Source: Loktanella sp. M215 (GTDB lineage: Bacteria; Pseudomonadota; Alphaproteobacteria; Rhodobacterales; Rhodobacteraceae). Taken from it: 64,000 bases of DNA. The translations under genes and the position numbers were made by a program. A model generated the notes under the pieces. It saw only the letters and a list, made by a program, of their open reading frames with translations. It ran no database searches and was not told where the DNA came from. How positions within the stretch are numbered: position 1 is the stretch's first letter; each line of letters begins with the position of its first letter. The stretch lies in NCBI RefSeq assembly GCF_021735925.1, contig NZ_WMEA01000004.1, positions 1 to 64,000 of the forward strand, in the 5' to 3' direction. Below are positions 8,658 through 17,360 of the stretch, one piece after another.

Positions 8658-11642
8658 ATGAAAGATACCGTTGACAATCGGCTGATCGGCCGCTCGGTCG
8701 CGCGCGTCGAAGATCCGGCGCTTTTGTCGGGGCGCGGGCGCTATATCGACGATTTGCCGGTCGCACCCGGAACGTTGGCGCTGGCCTTCGTGCGATCGCC
8801 GCATGGCCACGCCGACATTCGTTCAATCGACATCGGCGAAGCGCAGCGCGCGCCCGGCGTCGTCGCTGTCATCACCGGACGAGACGTAGCGGCGCGCACC
8901 CGGTCGATGACCGTGGGCGTGAAGGCCGATGTCGACTGCTGGCCGATGGCGGTTGATCGCGTGCGCTATGTCGGGGAACCGCTGGCCATGGTCGTGGCAA
9001 CCGACCGCTACCTTGCCGAAGATGCCGCCGATCTGGTCTTGGTCGATTACGCCCCGCTCGGCGTGGTCGTCGATCCGGTCGCGGCACTGTTGGAGGACGC
9101 GCCGGTGCTGCATCCCAGCCTCGGCGGCAACCTCATCAACGAACGGCACTTCCGCTATGGCGATCCCGAAGCGGCATTCGACGCAGCCCGGCACCGGATC
9201 GGGATCGATGTGACCTATCCACGCAGCGCCTGCACCCCGATCGAGACCTACGGCGTGATTGCCAGCTACGAGCCGGGCGAGGATGCCTATGACGTCACCG
9301 CAAATTTCCAGGGCCCCTTCTCGATCCACGCGGTGGTGGCCCGGTCGCTGAACGTGCCGGGCAATCGATTGCGGCTGCGCACACCGCCCGATTCCGGTGG
9401 CTCCTTCGGTATCAAGCAGGGCGTCTTTCCCTACATGATCCTTGCCGGCATCGCCGCGCGCATCGCGGGCGTACCGGTCAAGTGGATCGAGGACCGGCTG
9501 GAGCATCTGTCGGCCAGCGTCTCTGCAACCAACCGCCAGACCCGGATCGATGCGGCGGTCGCGGCGGATGGCCGGATCACCGCGCTCGACTGGGACCAGA
9601 TCGAGGATTGCGGCGCCCATCTGCGCGCGCCGGAGCCTGCCACGCTTTACCGGATGCATGGCAACATGACCGGCGCCTATGACATACAGAATCTTGCGAT
9701 CCGCAACCGCGTCGTGCTGACGAACAAGACGCCGACGGGCCTCAATCGCGGCTTCGGCGGCCCACAGATTTATTTCGCGCTGGAGCGGTTGATGGATGCC
9801 ATCGCGCGGCAGTTGGGCCTTGACCGGCTGGAGGTCATCCGCCGCAACCTCATTCCCGCCGACGCATTTCCCTACCGGACCGCCAGTGGCGCGCTTTACG
9901 ACTCGGGCGATTACGCCACCGCGATTGATCGCGCGGTCGCGGAAGGCGGTCTGGCCGATCTTTACGCTCGCCGCGACAAGGCCCGCGCCGAAGGTCGGCG
10001 CTACGGCATCGGTTTTGCCTGCGTGGTCGAGCCTTCGGTCTCGAACATGGGATACATCACCACTGTCCTGACCCCGGAAGAGCGTGCCAAGGCGGGGCCC
10101 AAGAACGGCGCGCAGGCGACGGCGACCATCGCGATCGACCCGCTCGGCTCTGTGACGGTTAAGGTCGCCTCGGTCCCGCAGGGCCAGGGACACAGAACCG
10201 TGCTGGCGCAGGTGGTGGCCGACAAGCTTGGCCTGTCGATGGCGGCGGTGCGCGTCTTGGCCGATGTGGACACGATGCGTGACGCATGGTCCATCGCCTC
10301 TGGCAACTACGCCTCGCGCTTTGCCCCGGCGGTTGCCGGCGCGACCGAGATCGCAGCGTCGCGGCTGCGCGACAAACTGGCAAAGGTCGCGGCCGCGCAG
10401 TTGAACATTTCGCCAAACGACGTGTCCTTCGCGGACGGCCGCATTGCTGCGACGAGCAATCCTGACAACAGCCTGTCCTTCGCGCGGGTGGCGGCAATGG
10501 CACATTGGTCGCCGGGCACCCTGCCGGACGGCGTGGATCAGACGCTGCGCGAGACGGTATTCTGGAGTCCGCCCGAACTGGAGGCCCCGACTGCCGAGGA
10601 CGGGATCAATTCCTCGCTCTGTCACGGCTTCATTTTCGATTTCTGCGGGATCGAGATTGACCCGGAGACCGCAGAACCCAGGATCGACCACTACGTCACC
10701 ATGCATGACTGCGGGAGCATCCTGCATCCCGCGATGGTCGACGGACAGGTGCGCGGCGGCTTTGCCCAGGCGGTCGGGGCGGCGTTCCTTGAGGAATATG
10801 CCTATGGTGCGGACGGCTCGTTCCAGTCCGGCACGCTGGCCGACTACCTCTTGCCCACAGTGATGGAGGTGCCCGATCCTGTCATCCTGCATCATGTCAC
10901 CCCGTCGCCCTTCACGCCGCTCGGGGCCAAGGGCGTGGGCGAAGGCAATTGCATGTCGACGCCCGTCTGCATCGCCAATGCCGTAGCCGATGCGCTGGCT
11001 CCCGACGGCGATGCGCCCGATATCGTCCTGCCGGTGACCGCATCCAAGCTCGCGTCGCGCATCTTCGGCGACGAACCCACCCCGAAGAACCCCGTGCCCG
11101 AAACGGAAGCCGGGCCAGTGACGGGCGGGCGCAAGCTCACGGGCGAGGGTCGTGCCGTGGTCAAGGCCAGCCGCACAGAAGTCTGGGAAATGTTGCTCGA
11201 TCCCGCGACACTTGATGCGATCATTCCCGGTTCACATGGCGTCCAGAAAGTCAGCGACACCCGTTTCAAGGCGGATGTGACGCTGGGGGTCGGACCTGTC
11301 CGCAGCCGATACAAGGCCGACATCGAACTGTCTGACCTCGATCCGCCCAACGCCGTGACCTTGTCAGGGCAGGCCGTCGGCGCGCTCGGCACCGGCGGCG
11401 GACATGGCCGCATCACCCTTACCGACACCGACAACGGCACCGAAATTGCCTACCGATATGAGGCGGAAATCGGCGGAAAGGTCGCTTCGGTCGGCGGACG
11501 GCTTCTGGACGGCGCGGCCAAGGTCGTGATCGGTGAGTTCTTCCGCGCACTGGCCCGCCATTGCGGCGGCAGCGCGCGCAGCGGGCCTTTTGCGCGGCTC
11601 ATTGGCCTTTTCGACCGCATCAGAAAAGGAGGCCGGTCATGA
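8658..11642 (+). CDS. hmfA: Furoyl-CoA dehydrogenase-like molybdopterin subunit with CoxG domain
   Basis: Large subunit of a xanthine-oxidase-family molybdenum hydroxylase (994 residues). The N-terminal CoxL-type part begins GRSVARVEDPALLSGRGRYI. Cofactor-binding segments include GGSFGIKQGVFPYM and NRGFGGPQIYFALERLM, and the catalytic Glu lies in GAKGVGEGN. The active-site Cys motif of aerobic CO dehydrogenase is absent. Residues ~825-975 are a fused CoxG/SRPBCC domain (EVWEMLLDPATLDAIIPGSHG). With the next four genes it reproduces the hmfABCDE order, so oxidation of 2-furoyl-CoA at C5 is the best hypothesis. A related aromatic acyl-CoA remains possible. GGGAGGAG precedes the ATG. Confidence 0.82.
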   Translation: MKDTVDNRLIGRSVARVEDPALLSGRGRYIDDLPVAPGTLALAFVRSPHGHADIRSIDIGEAQRAPGVVAVITGRDVAARTRSMTVGVKADVDCWPMAVDRVRYVGEPLAMVVATDRYLAEDAADLVLVDYAPLGVVVDPVAALLEDAPVLHPSLGGNLINERHFRYGDPEAAFDAARHRIGIDVTYPRSACTPIETYGVIASYEPGEDAYDVTANFQGPFSIHAVVARSLNVPGNRLRLRTPPDSGGSFGIKQGVFPYMILAGIAARIAGVPVKWIEDRLEHLSASVSATNRQTRIDAAVAADGRITALDWDQIEDCGAHLRAPEPATLYRMHGNMTGAYDIQNLAIRNRVVLTNKTPTGLNRGFGGPQIYFALERLMDAIARQLGLDRLEVIRRNLIPADAFPYRTASGALYDSGDYATAIDRAVAEGGLADLYARRDKARAEGRRYGIGFACVVEPSVSNMGYITTVLTPEERAKAGPKNGAQATATIAIDPLGSVTVKVASVPQGQGHRTVLAQVVADKLGLSMAAVRVLADVDTMRDAWSIASGNYASRFAPAVAGATEIAASRLRDKLAKVAAAQLNISPNDVSFADGRIAATSNPDNSLSFARVAAMAHWSPGTLPDGVDQTLRETVFWSPPELEAPTAEDGINSSLCHGFIFDFCGIEIDPETAEPRIDHYVTMHDCGSILHPAMVDGQVRGGFAQAVGAAFLEEYAYGADGSFQSGTLADYLLPTVMEVPDPVILHHVTPSPFTPLGAKGVGEGNCMSTPVCIANAVADALAPDGDAPDIVLPVTASKLASRIFGDEPTPKNPVPETEAGPVTGGRKLTGEGRAVVKASRTEVWEMLLDPATLDAIIPGSHGVQKVSDTRFKADVTLGVGPVRSRYKADIELSDLDPPNAVTLSGQAVGALGTGGGHGRITLTDTDNGTEIAYRYEAEIGGKVASVGGRLLDGAAKVVIGEFFRALARHCGGSARSGPFARLIGLFDRIRKGGRS

Positions 11643-12466
11643 AGCCCGCCCCGTTTGATTTTGTCGCCGCCACCGAGATGAGCGAAGCGCTGAACGCGTT
11701 GCATCAGGGCGGCACCGAGGCCCGGGTCATCGCTGGCGGCCAATCGCTGGTGCCCATGCTGAACATGCGCCTGGCGCGGCCGGCTACGCTCGTCGACATC
11801 ACCCGCATTCCAGAGCTGTCGCGGATCGAGGCCACGGGCGATCACGTGACCATCGGGGCCGCCGTGCGGCAGAGCGCGCTGGAACGCTGGCCGGAACTGG
11901 CGGATCGCCTGCCGCTGGTGCGCGCCGCGCTGCCTTGGGTCGGACATATGCAACTGCGTAATCGCGGCACGGTCTGCGGCTCTGTCGCTCATGCCGATCC
12001 CAGCGCCGAGCTGCCGCTTTGCCTCATCGCTCTCGGCGGCACCGTGACCCTGCGCAGCCGCCGCAAGACGCGCACTGTCGCGGCGCGCGATTTCTTCTTG
12101 GGCATGATGTCGACCGACCTCGCACCCGGCGAGATGATCGTGTCCGTGACCTTTCCCGCGCCACAGGACGGAACGGGCTTCGCCTTTCGCGAGGTAGCGC
12201 GCCGGCATGGCGATTTTGCCATCGTGGCCTGTGCCGCGACCGCCCGGCCGGACGGCACCGCCACGCTTGCAGTGGGGGGCGTTGCCGACACCCCCGCCAC
12301 GCTCGATCTGCCTGCCAACCCGACGGACCTCGATGACCGTCTGAACGAATTCGCCTGGCACTTGCAGGCCCGCGACGACCTGCACGCCACCGCCCGTTAC
12401 CGCCGCGATCTGGTTCGGCGCCTCGGACACGCAACCCTCAAGGAGGCTTTGTCATGCCGCGACTGA
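11639..12466 (+). CDS. hmfB: Furoyl-CoA dehydrogenase-like FAD subunit
   Basis: Medium, FAD-binding subunit of the molybdenum hydroxylase (275 residues). It begins MKPAPFDFVAATEMSEALNA and has the FAD motifs VIAGGQSLVPMLNMRLARP and LRNRGTVCGSVAHADPSAELP, followed by the CO-dehydrogenase flavoprotein C-terminal domain. ATG 11639 overlaps the hmfA stop as ATGA. An earlier in-frame start would run deep inside hmfA. It shuttles electrons from the iron-sulfur subunit to a downstream acceptor. Confidence 0.85.
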   Translation: MKPAPFDFVAATEMSEALNALHQGGTEARVIAGGQSLVPMLNMRLARPATLVDITRIPELSRIEATGDHVTIGAAVRQSALERWPELADRLPLVRAALPWVGHMQLRNRGTVCGSVAHADPSAELPLCLIALGGTVTLRSRRKTRTVAARDFFLGMMSTDLAPGEMIVSVTFPAPQDGTGFAFREVARRHGDFAIVACAATARPDGTATLAVGGVADTPATLDLPANPTDLDDRLNEFAWHLQARDDLHATARYRRDLVRRLGHATLKEALSCRD

Positions 12467-12960
12467 CCAAGGACGCCGCGCAACCTGTCGGCTTTAGCCT
12501 GAATGGCCGGCCCGTCGTGGTCCGCGTCACACCGCGCACGCTGCTGACCGATGCGCTGCGCCACGAAATCGGTGCGACGGGCACGCATGTCGGCTGTGAA
12601 CACGGCGTCTGTGGGGCCTGCACGGTGCAGGTGGACGGAGAGCCCGCCCGCGCCTGTCTGATGCTCGCGCACCAAGCCGAGGGCTGCGAAATCCGCACGG
12701 TCGAGGGACTGGCGCGGGGCGATGCGCTGACCACGCTGCAAGAGGCCTTCCGCGCGCATTTCGCGTTGCAATGCGGTTTCTGCACCGCGGGCATCCTGAT
12801 GACACTCGACGCGCTGTTTTCGCGCCAACCGGACGCGGATGAGGACGCGATCCGTGAAGCACTTTCGGGCCACCTGTGCCGCTGCACGGGCTACGCGCCC
12901 ATCGTTCAGGCGGCGCTGGCCGCCCGGAACCGCATCAAGGGAGGACCAATCGATGCTTGA
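12454..12960 (+). CDS. hmfC: Furoyl-CoA dehydrogenase-like 2Fe-2S subunit
   Basis: Small iron-sulfur subunit (168 residues) with both clusters visible. The plant-ferredoxin-type cluster is GCEHGVCGACTVQVDG followed by a Cys in ARACLM. The second cluster is CGFCTAGILMT and GHLCRCTGYAPIV. The start overlaps hmfB by 13 bases and the stop overlaps the ligase start, so the subunits are translationally coupled, which is typical of molybdenum hydroxylases. Confidence 0.9.
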   Translation: MPRLTKDAAQPVGFSLNGRPVVVRVTPRTLLTDALRHEIGATGTHVGCEHGVCGACTVQVDGEPARACLMLAHQAEGCEIRTVEGLARGDALTTLQEAFRAHFALQCGFCTAGILMTLDALFSRQPDADEDAIREALSGHLCRCTGYAPIVQAALAARNRIKGGPIDA

Positions 12961-14482
12961 CCTCGGAACCAGCTTTCTTGCGTCCGTGGAACGCGACCCC
13001 GGCGCGATGGCCGTCGCTGCGGGGGACCTGACGCTCAACTATGCCGACTGGTATCGCCGGATCAGCGCGCTCGTGGATGGGCTTGGCCAGATTGGCCTGC
13101 GCAAGGGCGACACGCTTGTCACTGCCATGCAGAACCGTTGGGAAAATGCTTCGTTGCATTGGGCCTGCCAGCTTGCCGGGATTGTCGTGACGCCCGTGAA
13201 CTGGCGCGTCACTGCCGATGAACTGGACCACGCGCTGCGCGACAGCGCGGCCCGCGTCCTGGTCCATGACGATGCCGCTGCGGCGGCCGTGGCCGGATCG
13301 ACCCTTGCGACGGACCTCAGCGTGGTGGCGCTGGACGGCGAACATGGTCTTGCCACCATGCTGGCGGGACGCGCCGCCGACGCAATGCCACAGGCCGGGG
13401 CGGACGACCTGTCGGTCATGCTCTACACATCCGGCACGACCTCAAGGCCCAAGGGTGTGCCGCGAAGGCACCGGGCCGAGCGCGCCGCTGCCATCGCCCA
13501 TGTGGCGCAGAACATGTATCACCACGGCGAACGGACGTTGGGCGTCATGCCGCTCTATCACACGATGGGCATCCGTTCTCTCCTGTCCGCCAGCGTGATT
13601 GGCGGCGCCTTCATCTGCCTGCCGCGCTTTGACGTGCCCGGCGCGCTTGACGCCATCGAGACGCACCGGGTCACCAACCTTTATCTGGTGCCGACGCTCT
13701 ATCACGACATCGTCCACCACGCCGCATTCAAGACGGATCGTGTGGCAAGCGTGCGCAAGCTGGGCTTTGCCGGTGCGTCGATGACCGATGGCCTGGTGCA
13801 GAAACTTGTGGAGGCGTTTCGGCCCGATCATTTCATAAACCATTACGGCTCGTCCGAGATCTACACCTTTTCGATATGCCAGAACGCGGCGGCCAAGCCT
13901 GGATCGGCCGGCCGCGCGGCGATCAACCAGCGCCTGCGCGTCGTGCCGCTCGGCGCCGCGGATGCGAGCAAGGTCTGCGCGCCGGGCGAGGAAGGCGAAA
14001 TCGTTGCCTCCATGCAGGGCGACGAGGCTTTCGAAGGCTACTGGAACCGCCCGGAGGCTGACCGCAAGGCGATCCGCGATGGCTGGTATTTCACCGGCGA
14101 TTGCGGGCTTTTCGACGATGACGGCGATCTGTTCGTCACAGGCCGCACCGACGACATGATCATCACCGGAGGCGAAAACGTCTCCCCCGTGGAGGTGGAA
14201 AGCTGTCTCTCGCTGCACCCCGCCGTGGAAGAGGTCGCGGTGGTCGGCCTGCCGGATGCCCGCTGGGGCAAGATTGTGACCGCCTTCGTCAAACGCGCCG
14301 GCGACGTGACCGAGGATGAACTCGACGCCCATTGTCGCAGTTCTGACTTGTCCAGTTTCCGCCGTCCGCGCCGCTACGTCTTCGTGCGCAACATCCCGAA
14401 ATCGCCGGTCGGAAAGCTCCTCCGCCGCCTGCTCGTCGCGGGCGAATACGAGGCCGAGACGACCGAGACAACCACCGCGTAA
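12953..14482 (+). CDS. hmfD: Acyl-CoA synthetase, probable 2-furoyl-CoA synthetase
   Basis: AMP-forming acyl-CoA ligase of about 509 residues. ATP/AMP motifs are VMLYTSGTTSRPKGVPR (A3), NHYGSSEIYTF (A5), GWYFTGDCGLFDDDGDLFV (A7) and RTDDMIITGGENVSPVEVE (A8). The C-terminal catalytic Lys lies in PKSPVGKLLRRLL. ATG 12953 overlaps the hmfC stop. The sequence resembles 4-chlorobenzoate/aryl-CoA ligases. Gene order with hmfABC and the following crotonase supports furoate activation, but substrate identity is inferred. Confidence 0.8.
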   Translation: MLDLGTSFLASVERDPGAMAVAAGDLTLNYADWYRRISALVDGLGQIGLRKGDTLVTAMQNRWENASLHWACQLAGIVVTPVNWRVTADELDHALRDSAARVLVHDDAAAAAVAGSTLATDLSVVALDGEHGLATMLAGRAADAMPQAGADDLSVMLYTSGTTSRPKGVPRRHRAERAAAIAHVAQNMYHHGERTLGVMPLYHTMGIRSLLSASVIGGAFICLPRFDVPGALDAIETHRVTNLYLVPTLYHDIVHHAAFKTDRVASVRKLGFAGASMTDGLVQKLVEAFRPDHFINHYGSSEIYTFSICQNAAAKPGSAGRAAINQRLRVVPLGAADASKVCAPGEEGEIVASMQGDEAFEGYWNRPEADRKAIRDGWYFTGDCGLFDDDGDLFVTGRTDDMIITGGENVSPVEVESCLSLHPAVEEVAVVGLPDARWGKIVTAFVKRAGDVTEDELDAHCRSSDLSSFRRPRRYVFVRNIPKSPVGKLLRRLLVAGEYEAETTETTTA

Positions 14483-14501
14483 ATCCAGAAAACACACCGA
14501 A

Positions 14502-15323
14502 ATGAAAGATATACCGATGACAGAACCCATGACCTTCAGCGACCCGCGCCTCGCCAATCTCGACGGCTTTCGTGTGGAAATCGACGCCGGCAACGAACGT
14601 GCCGACATCATCCTCGCGCGGCCGCCCTACAACGTCATCTCGATGGGTGCGCGCGATCAACTGCGCCTCGTGTTCGAGGCTCTCGATGCCGATGACCGCG
14701 TGCGCATCATCGTGATCTCGGGCGAGGGCGAGCACTTCTCGTCCGGTGGCAACATCAAGGGTTTTCTCGAAGCAAGTCCCGAGCATGTCTCCCACCTCGC
14801 CTGGAACATCGCTGCGCCGGCTCGTTGCACGAAGCCCGTGATCGCGGCCAACCGCGGCTATACCTTCGGTGTCGGCTTCGAACTGTCTCTCGCCTGCGAT
14901 TTCCGGATCGTCTCCGAAACCTGTCGCTACGCGCTGCCCGAACAGAAACTTGGCCAGATCCCCGGGTCGGGCGGCTCTGCGCGACTGCAGAAGATCGTCG
15001 GGGTGACCCGGACGAAGGACATCGTCATGCGATCGAAGCGCATCCCGGGGAAACAGGCCCTCGACTGGGGGATCGCGACCGAATGCGTGCCCGACGGTGA
15101 TCTGGAACAGACGGTGGCCGACCTCGTCGCCGAACTGAGGGAATTTTCACCGATGGCACAACGCACGGCAAAGAAGCTGCTGAACGACACCGACGATGCG
15201 CTTCTGAGCACCGCGATCGAGATGGAGGGGCTGAACTACAGCCGACTGCGCCAGTCCGAGGATTTCCGCGAAGGCGTCGAGGCGTTCCATGCCAAGCGCA
15301 AGCCCGCATTCACCGGCCGCTGA
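14502..15323 (+). CDS. hmfE: Crotonase-fold enzyme, probable 2-oxoglutaryl-CoA hydrolase
   Basis: Enoyl-CoA hydratase/isomerase family protein of about 273 residues. The oxyanion-hole region is EHFSSGGNIKGFLE. The two Glu positions used by hydratases are kept in GFELSLACDF and LPEQKLGQIPGSGGSARLQ. In the furoate pathway the fifth gene releases 2-oxoglutarate from the ring-opened CoA ester, and this gene occupies that place. The start could be ATG 14502 or 14517, as neither has a strong ribosome-binding site. It lies 20 bp after the ligase. Confidence 0.75.
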   Translation: MKDIPMTEPMTFSDPRLANLDGFRVEIDAGNERADIILARPPYNVISMGARDQLRLVFEALDADDRVRIIVISGEGEHFSSGGNIKGFLEASPEHVSHLAWNIAAPARCTKPVIAANRGYTFGVGFELSLACDFRIVSETCRYALPEQKLGQIPGSGGSARLQKIVGVTRTKDIVMRSKRIPGKQALDWGIATECVPDGDLEQTVADLVAELREFSPMAQRTAKKLLNDTDDALLSTAIEMEGLNYSRLRQSEDFREGVEAFHAKRKPAFTGR

Positions 15324-15359
15324 GCCGCGCGAAAAGCACAATCAGGGGAGGAGACCCAG

Positions 15360-16619
15360 ATGCGACAGACAGAACAATCGAAGTGGATAGAGAAGGGGCC
15401 GGGCTTCACCGCCGGTCTGTCCGGCCTACGCCAGGCGCTGGGCATCAAGACCGCAAGCGCGGGACTGGTCGCGGCGATCTTCGGATGCTCGGGCCCCGCG
15501 TTGATCGTGATCGGCGCGGCCAACAATGGAGGGCTCACGGAAGGACAGACCGTCGCCTGGCTCCTAGCGATCTATGGCCTCGGCGGGCTGATCAGCCTGA
15601 TCATGGCTCTCTACTACAAGCTGCCGGTCACCGGCGCCTATTCGATCCCGGGTGCCGCACTTGTCGCGGGCGCTCTCAACACCTTTCCTTTCGAACAGGC
15701 CGTCGGCGCGTTCCTGATGGCAGGCGCGATGGTGTTCGTCCTCGGTATCACCGGGCTGATCGGCAAGGTCATGCGCTGGCTCCCGATGCCCATTGTCATG
15801 GCGATGATCGCCGGCGCGCTGATCCGCTTCGGCGTCGGGGCGGTCACCTCGATCGAGAAACTGCCCATCGTGGTCGGGGCCGCGACGATTGCCTTCTTTT
15901 TGTCGATGCGCTTCCTGCGCGCAGTTCCGCCGGTGCTGACGGCACTGGTCGTCGGCCTTCTGGCCGTGACCTTGACGGGCGGTTTTCAGGGCGGAGAGGC
16001 GGCGATCAGTTTCGTCGCGCCGGAGTTTACCGCGCCCGTGTTCACCCTTGACGCCTTCCTCGCCATCGCCGTGCCGCTGGCCGTGCTGGTGATCGGGGCC
16101 GAAAACGCCCAGGCCGTCGGTGTGCTCTATGCCGAAGGTTACCGTCCACCGATCAATGCGATGACGGTGATCTCGGGCATCGGCGGGATGATCGCGGGGC
16201 TGATGGGAGGCCACAACGCCAACATTGCCGGACCGATGACCGCGATCTGTTCGTCCGATCAGGCAGGCGAGGATCAGGCGGGACGCTACGCCGCGACGGT
16301 CGTGAACGGGGTTCTTTTCGCGTCGTTCGGGATCTTTGCCGGTGTCGCAGTTCCCTTGATCATGGCGCTGCCCGGGCCGCTGGTCGGCGCGGTTGCTGGC
16401 CTCGCGATGATCACCGTCCTTCTGAGCGCGTTCCAGTCCGCCTTCGACCGCAACGCGGGTTACCAGATCGGTGCCTTTGTCGCGCTGATCGTCGCAATGT
16501 CGAATGTGACGTTCCTCAGCATCAGTGCGCCCTTCTGGGCGCTGGTCGCCGGGGCAGCGGTGTCGATGCTGAACGAACGGGTGGTCGTATCCAAGCCCGC
16601 GGTTGCCCCGGCGTCCTGA
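15360..16619 (+). CDS. BenE-family permease, probable furoate/aromatic acid importer
   Basis: 419-residue polytopic membrane protein with about 12 hydrophobic segments. BenE-type landmarks include FGCSGPALIVIGAANNGGLT, YYKLPVTGAYSIPGAALV, PMPIVMAMIAGALIRFGVGA and MGGHNANIAGPMTAICSS. AGGGGAGGAG precedes the ATG, and the gene lies 36 bp after the crotonase in the same operon. BenE proteins are proton-driven benzoate importers. Here uptake of 2-furoate or a similar acid is inferred from the neighbours. Confidence 0.85.
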   Translation: MRQTEQSKWIEKGPGFTAGLSGLRQALGIKTASAGLVAAIFGCSGPALIVIGAANNGGLTEGQTVAWLLAIYGLGGLISLIMALYYKLPVTGAYSIPGAALVAGALNTFPFEQAVGAFLMAGAMVFVLGITGLIGKVMRWLPMPIVMAMIAGALIRFGVGAVTSIEKLPIVVGAATIAFFLSMRFLRAVPPVLTALVVGLLAVTLTGGFQGGEAAISFVAPEFTAPVFTLDAFLAIAVPLAVLVIGAENAQAVGVLYAEGYRPPINAMTVISGIGGMIAGLMGGHNANIAGPMTAICSSDQAGEDQAGRYAATVVNGVLFASFGIFAGVAVPLIMALPGPLVGAVAGLAMITVLLSAFQSAFDRNAGYQIGAFVALIVAMSNVTFLSISAPFWALVAGAAVSMLNERVVVSKPAVAPAS

Positions 16620-16621
16620 AG

Positions 16622-16683
16622 ACCACACCAGGTGTGGTGCCAGCGATCAAACGGAGGGCGTCAGTCATCGCACTACGCCCTCC
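16622..16683 (+). terminator. Two stem-loops at the end of the catabolic operon
   Basis: Just after the permease stop are a perfect hairpin ACCACACC-A-GGTGTGGT (16622-16638) and a second stem GGAGGGCGT / ACGCCCTCC (16653-16661 with 16675-16683, 13-base loop). Neither has a clean U-tract, so factor-independent termination is plausible but not certain. Confidence 0.55.
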
Positions 16684-16715
16684 GCGAATGCCTTGTTTGT
16701 TACTGCAAAAATACT

Positions 16716-16723
16716 GTTGAACC
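16716..16723. repeat. 8-bp target-site duplication, left copy
   Basis: GTTGAACC directly before the IS66 left end. The same octamer follows the right end at 19874-19881. This dates the insertion as a single event without later rearrangement of the flanks. Confidence 0.9.
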
Positions 16724-16757
16724 GTAAGCATCCGCCGAAGGCCGCCGCTGTGCCCTA

Positions 16758-17360
16758 TCAGACGGGCTTCGGAACCGCTTTTGGTTTGCGTGGCTTTGGT
16801 GCCCATTTTTTGGCGAGGCGCTCAAAGTTGTCGAGGATGCGGCCGATCTCTGCCTCATCTGGGTCGAACTGTCCGCCATACCATTCCAGCATCCGGTCGT
16901 GTTCCTCGTGCTTGGGATCGGTCATTGCATCAAGGAATTCAGCATAACCGGGCACGCCACCGACATCTTCCGGGGGACAAGCACCGATAGCCCTGACAAG
17001 GCGCGGATATGCGGCGCCCGGGATGGCGTCATCGATCTTCTCGACCTTGACCACATGGTGCCAGTTGTCGCCGAAGTCATAGACGTAATGAATGGTTTTG
17101 GTGCCGACATCTTCGAGCACATCGAGCAAGCTTGTTTTGCTGGCGGGCAGCGGATCATCGTAGTCGTATTCAGGATCTGGCACGCCCCAGCCGACTCCGC
17201 CGGCCCGGAACTCATAGAGATGGCTGTCGGTCCATCCCATGGCGGCTTGGATCACATCATGTAGGCGGTTCAGCTTGATCTTGAGGGGCACATCGAAGCG
17301 CCGGAGCACCTGAGGTGCGACATCGGATAATGTGACCTTGAGGCGCGCGACCGGTATCAT
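16758..17360 (-). CDS. Plasmid pRiA4b ORF-3 family protein (IS66 passenger)
   Basis: About 200 residues starting MIPVARLKVTLSDVAPQVLR. Family landmarks are RLHDVIQAAMGWTDSHLYEF, HYVYDFGDNWHHVV and ACPPEDVGGVPGYAEFLDAM. The start ATG at 17360 overlaps the tnpC stop (ATGA) and follows GGGGAGG. The biochemical function of this family is unknown. It lies inside the terminal repeats of the IS66 element, so it travels with it. It is the only undamaged gene of the element. Confidence 0.85.
   Translation of the reverse strand: MIPVARLKVTLSDVAPQVLRRFDVPLKIKLNRLHDVIQAAMGWTDSHLYEFRAGGVGWGVPDPEYDYDDPLPASKTSLLDVLEDVGTKTIHYVYDFGDNWHHVVKVEKIDDAIPGAAYPRLVRAIGACPPEDVGGVPGYAEFLDAMTDPKHEEHDRMLEWYGGQFDPDEAEIGRILDNFERLAKKWAPKPRKPKAVPKPV

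Noticed and set aside
8658..12960. Aerobic carbon monoxide dehydrogenase (coxMSL)
   Set aside because: The large subunit lacks the Cys-containing CO-dehydrogenase active-site motif, and the downstream CoA ligase and crotonase point to an acyl-CoA substrate.
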